From the NCBI GenBank assembly GCA_030432795.1, contig JAUILW010000122.1, forward strand, positions 1 to 8,248: a stretch of 8,248 bases of DNA. The letters are read 5' to 3'. A model generated the notes under the pieces. That model worked only from the letters and a program-made list of their open reading frames with translations, had not been told where the DNA came from and ran no database searches. Source of the stretch: Gammaproteobacteria bacterium (GTDB taxonomy: Bacteria; Pseudomonadota; Gammaproteobacteria; Pseudomonadales; Azotimanducaceae). Made by a program: the position numbers and the translations under genes. Shown one piece after another: positions 7,096 through 8,248 of this stretch. Numbering within the stretch: the first letter of the stretch is position 1; the number at the start of each line of letters is the position of its first letter.

Positions 7096-7117
7096 CAGGG
7101 TAACTACACTTACCCTG
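7096..7117. promoter_or_regulatory. Perfect 8+8 inverted repeat in the lolC/pilZ divergent region (candidate operator)
   Basis: CAGGGTAA at 7096-7103 and TTACCCTG at 7110-7117 are exact reverse complements with a six-base spacer, giving centres 14 bp apart, a spacing suited to a dimeric regulator. A TACACT hexamer at 7105-7110 inside the repeat could be a -10 box for the rightward gene, although no matching -35 box was found. The repeat lies 29 bases before ATG 7146 and just upstream of the candidate lol promoter, so one protein could affect both directions. It is unlikely to be a terminator because no gene ends next to it. I do not recognise the regulator. Confidence 0.45.
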
Positions 7118-7145
7118 CAACGATCACGAATGTTGGAGCGATAGC

Positions 7146-7700
7146 ATGACGACAGAACCGGGACTGCAGTCTGCCCTGCTGGACGAACGGCGGGAAAGCT
7201 GGCGCGCAGATCTGGAGCTGCCGTTGCGCTGGTGTCGCCTGCCCGGCTTCGTCGACGCGGACACGCTGGCAATCGCTCTGGGCCTCGAAGCCTGGCATCG
7301 CCGCGAGCGGATACTGGCGGACATCGACGAGCCACTGCGCCAGGCGATTGATCAGGTAGCGGACCCGCAGGCGGCGACTGCCCTGAGACTGCTGGAAGTA
7401 GCGGTTCGTAGGCTCACCGAGCCAACCCATGGTGAGGCGGTCGGCGAGCCCACACCGGTGAATCTGTCGGTAGATGGGCTGAGCTTCCTGTTGCCGGGAT
7501 CCGACCTGCATCTGCAGCCTCGTGACTGGCTTGGTGTGGCAATGACCCTGCCCGATGGCTATCCGGTGATTACCTGTGTGGAAGTCGTGTGGGTGGGCAG
7601 CACCAAAGACCGTCTGCATGTTGGTGGACGCTTTCACCACGTCGCAGAACACGCCGCGCGCAAACTCAATCGCTACATGCTGCTCACCAGCACGCACTGA
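7146..7700 (+). CDS. PilZ domain protein with helical insertion
   Basis: This is a 184-residue protein and probable cyclic-di-GMP effector. Both PilZ motifs are visible: RxxxR as RESWR (16-20) and N-x-S-x-x-G as NLSVDG (106-111). The C-terminal barrel strands follow (LGVAMTLPDG, VEVVWVG, VGGRF), and a final helix runs to the end. The motifs are usually about 20-30 residues apart, but here they are separated by about 85 residues (21-105), predicted by eye to be largely alpha-helical. Similar insertions are known in oligomeric PilZ proteins, and this one may mediate self-association. The start at ATG 7146 has GGAG at 7135-7138, seven bases upstream. A PilZ gene next to lolC and close to the transhydrogenase gene fits the order I recall from Pseudomonas. 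The target process is unknown. Confidence 0.8.
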   Translation: MTTEPGLQSALLDERRESWRADLELPLRWCRLPGFVDADTLAIALGLEAWHRRERILADIDEPLRQAIDQVADPQAATALRLLEVAVRRLTEPTHGEAVGEPTPVNLSVDGLSFLLPGSDLHLQPRDWLGVAMTLPDGYPVITCVEVVWVGSTKDRLHVGGRFHHVAEHAARKLNRYMLLTSTH

Positions 7701-7716
7701 TTCGTATCGGCAGGAT

Positions 7717-7741
7717 AGTGGGCGACCAGCGGTCACCCGCT
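7717..7741. terminator. Stem-loop between convergent pilZ-type gene and sthA
   Basis: An imperfect hairpin lies in the 44-bp gap between the two gene ends. The arm 7717-7727 pairs with 7731-7741 around an AGC loop, with one G-U pair and one C-A mismatch on the plus strand, and equally well on the minus strand. No U-tract follows in either direction, so it could be a bidirectional terminator of the weak type or an end-stabilising hairpin. Confidence 0.4.
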
Positions 7742-7744
7742 CGA

Positions 7745-8248
7745 TCAGGCCACTTCTTCCGCTCGACCGCTATCTGCACGGCGCAGCGCGGCGGCAGCAT
7801 CCAGCGCCGCAACGCGATAGCTCTCCGCATAGGTCGGAAAGTTGAAGATGTTCTCGATGAAGACGTCGATCGTGGCATCGTGAATGAGCCCCATCTGGCC
7901 GATGTGCACGAGCTCCGTGGCGAACGCGCCAACGATATGCACTCCGAGCACCTGGCGATTCGAGCCGACGACGAGCTTCAGCATACCCTCCTGTGATTGG
8001 GCAATCTGGCCGCGCGCAATCTCGCTGAAGTAGGCGTATCCGACGACCACACCGTCGGCTTTCTCTCGTGCCTTGGCCTCCGTCAGACCGACACACGCCA
8101 TCTCCGGCACCGCGTAGATTCCAGAGGGCATCAGCTCACCCACCCTTCCTGGCTCGAGCCCGAGAAAATCGCAGGCTGCTCGTCGTCCCTGCTCCATGGA
8201 GGCGGACGCGAGCGACGGCGGCCCTACCACATCGCCTGCGGCGTAGAT
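7745..8248 (-). CDS. sthA: Soluble (Si-specific) NAD(P)+ transhydrogenase, C-terminal part
   Basis: This is the last 167 residues of a cytoplasmic FAD enzyme that transfers hydride between NADPH and NAD+, mainly draining excess NADPH. The 5' two-thirds lies beyond the right edge. The fragment opens with IYAAGDVVGPPSLASASMEQGR, the second FAD-binding motif of the family, then the pyridine nucleotide-disulphide oxidoreductase dimerisation domain from about GIYAVPEMACVGLTE onward, including LGVHIVGAFATELVHIGQ. Near the end, FNFPTYAESYRVAAL matches SthA, where dihydrolipoamide dehydrogenases carry the catalytic His-x4-Glu; the absence of that histidine distinguishes SthA from DLDH and mercuric reductase. 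The short charged tail after RVAALDAAAAL is not conserved as far as I know. The reading frame is open to the window edge. Confidence 0.92.
   Translation of the reverse strand: MYAAGDVVGPPSLASASMEQGRRAACDFLGLEPGRVGELMPSGIYAVPEMACVGLTEAKAREKADGVVVGYAYFSEIARGQIAQSQEGMLKLVVGSNRQVLGVHIVGAFATELVHIGQMGLIHDATIDVFIENIFNFPTYAESYRVAALDAAAALRRADSGRAEEVA

Noticed and set aside
7701..7744. A small gene or RNA between the PilZ gene and sthA
   Set aside because: Only 44 bp are available, and they are accounted for by a stem-loop between convergent ends.

Overview
The window is a GC-rich stretch of ordinary chromosomal DNA, almost fully coding, and most likely from a gammaproteobacterium. It shows no mobile element, CRISPR array, tRNA or rRNA. 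The main taxonomic clue is gene order: a soluble transhydrogenase (sthA), a PilZ protein, a lol ABC-transporter operon, a DUF2062 gene and comEC lie side by side. From memory this matches the neighbourhood around lolCDE in Pseudomonas. It is inferred from recognisable protein families and not from any database search.

Layout, left to right. A plus-strand pair (3-698 and 695-1204) encodes a PilZ protein whose C-terminal half looks like a Nudix fold with an eroded Nudix box, followed by a DUF2244 membrane protein. The two genes share a 4-base GTGA stop/start overlap. The second gene runs tail to tail into comEC (minus strand, 1177-3312) with a 28-bp convergent overlap. ComEC is divergent from a DUF2062 membrane-protein gene (3342-3878), with 29 bp between their starts. 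DUF2062 converges on a tightly coupled minus-strand operon, lolC-lolD-lolE (6989 down to 3885), whose genes overlap by 8 and 4 bases. That operon is divergent from a second PilZ-type gene (7146-7700) across a 156-bp intergenic region holding an 8+8 perfect inverted repeat. The PilZ gene converges on the 3' part of sthA (7745 to the right edge), with a stem-loop between them.

Functions. LolC, LolD and LolE form the inner-membrane ABC machine that extracts mature lipoproteins and passes them to LolA. ComEC is the inner-membrane DNA-uptake channel. SthA re-oxidises surplus NADPH to NADH. The two PilZ proteins are potential cyclic-di-GMP effectors. The grouping looks like conserved synteny and not a single pathway.

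The points most worth a second look are the PilZ-Nudix-like fusion, the inverted repeat in the lolC/pilZ divergent region, the helical insertion that splits the two PilZ motifs in the second PilZ protein, the mixed LolC/LolE signatures, and the perfect palindrome that contains the stop codons of two convergent genes. No clear new defence or mobile system was seen.
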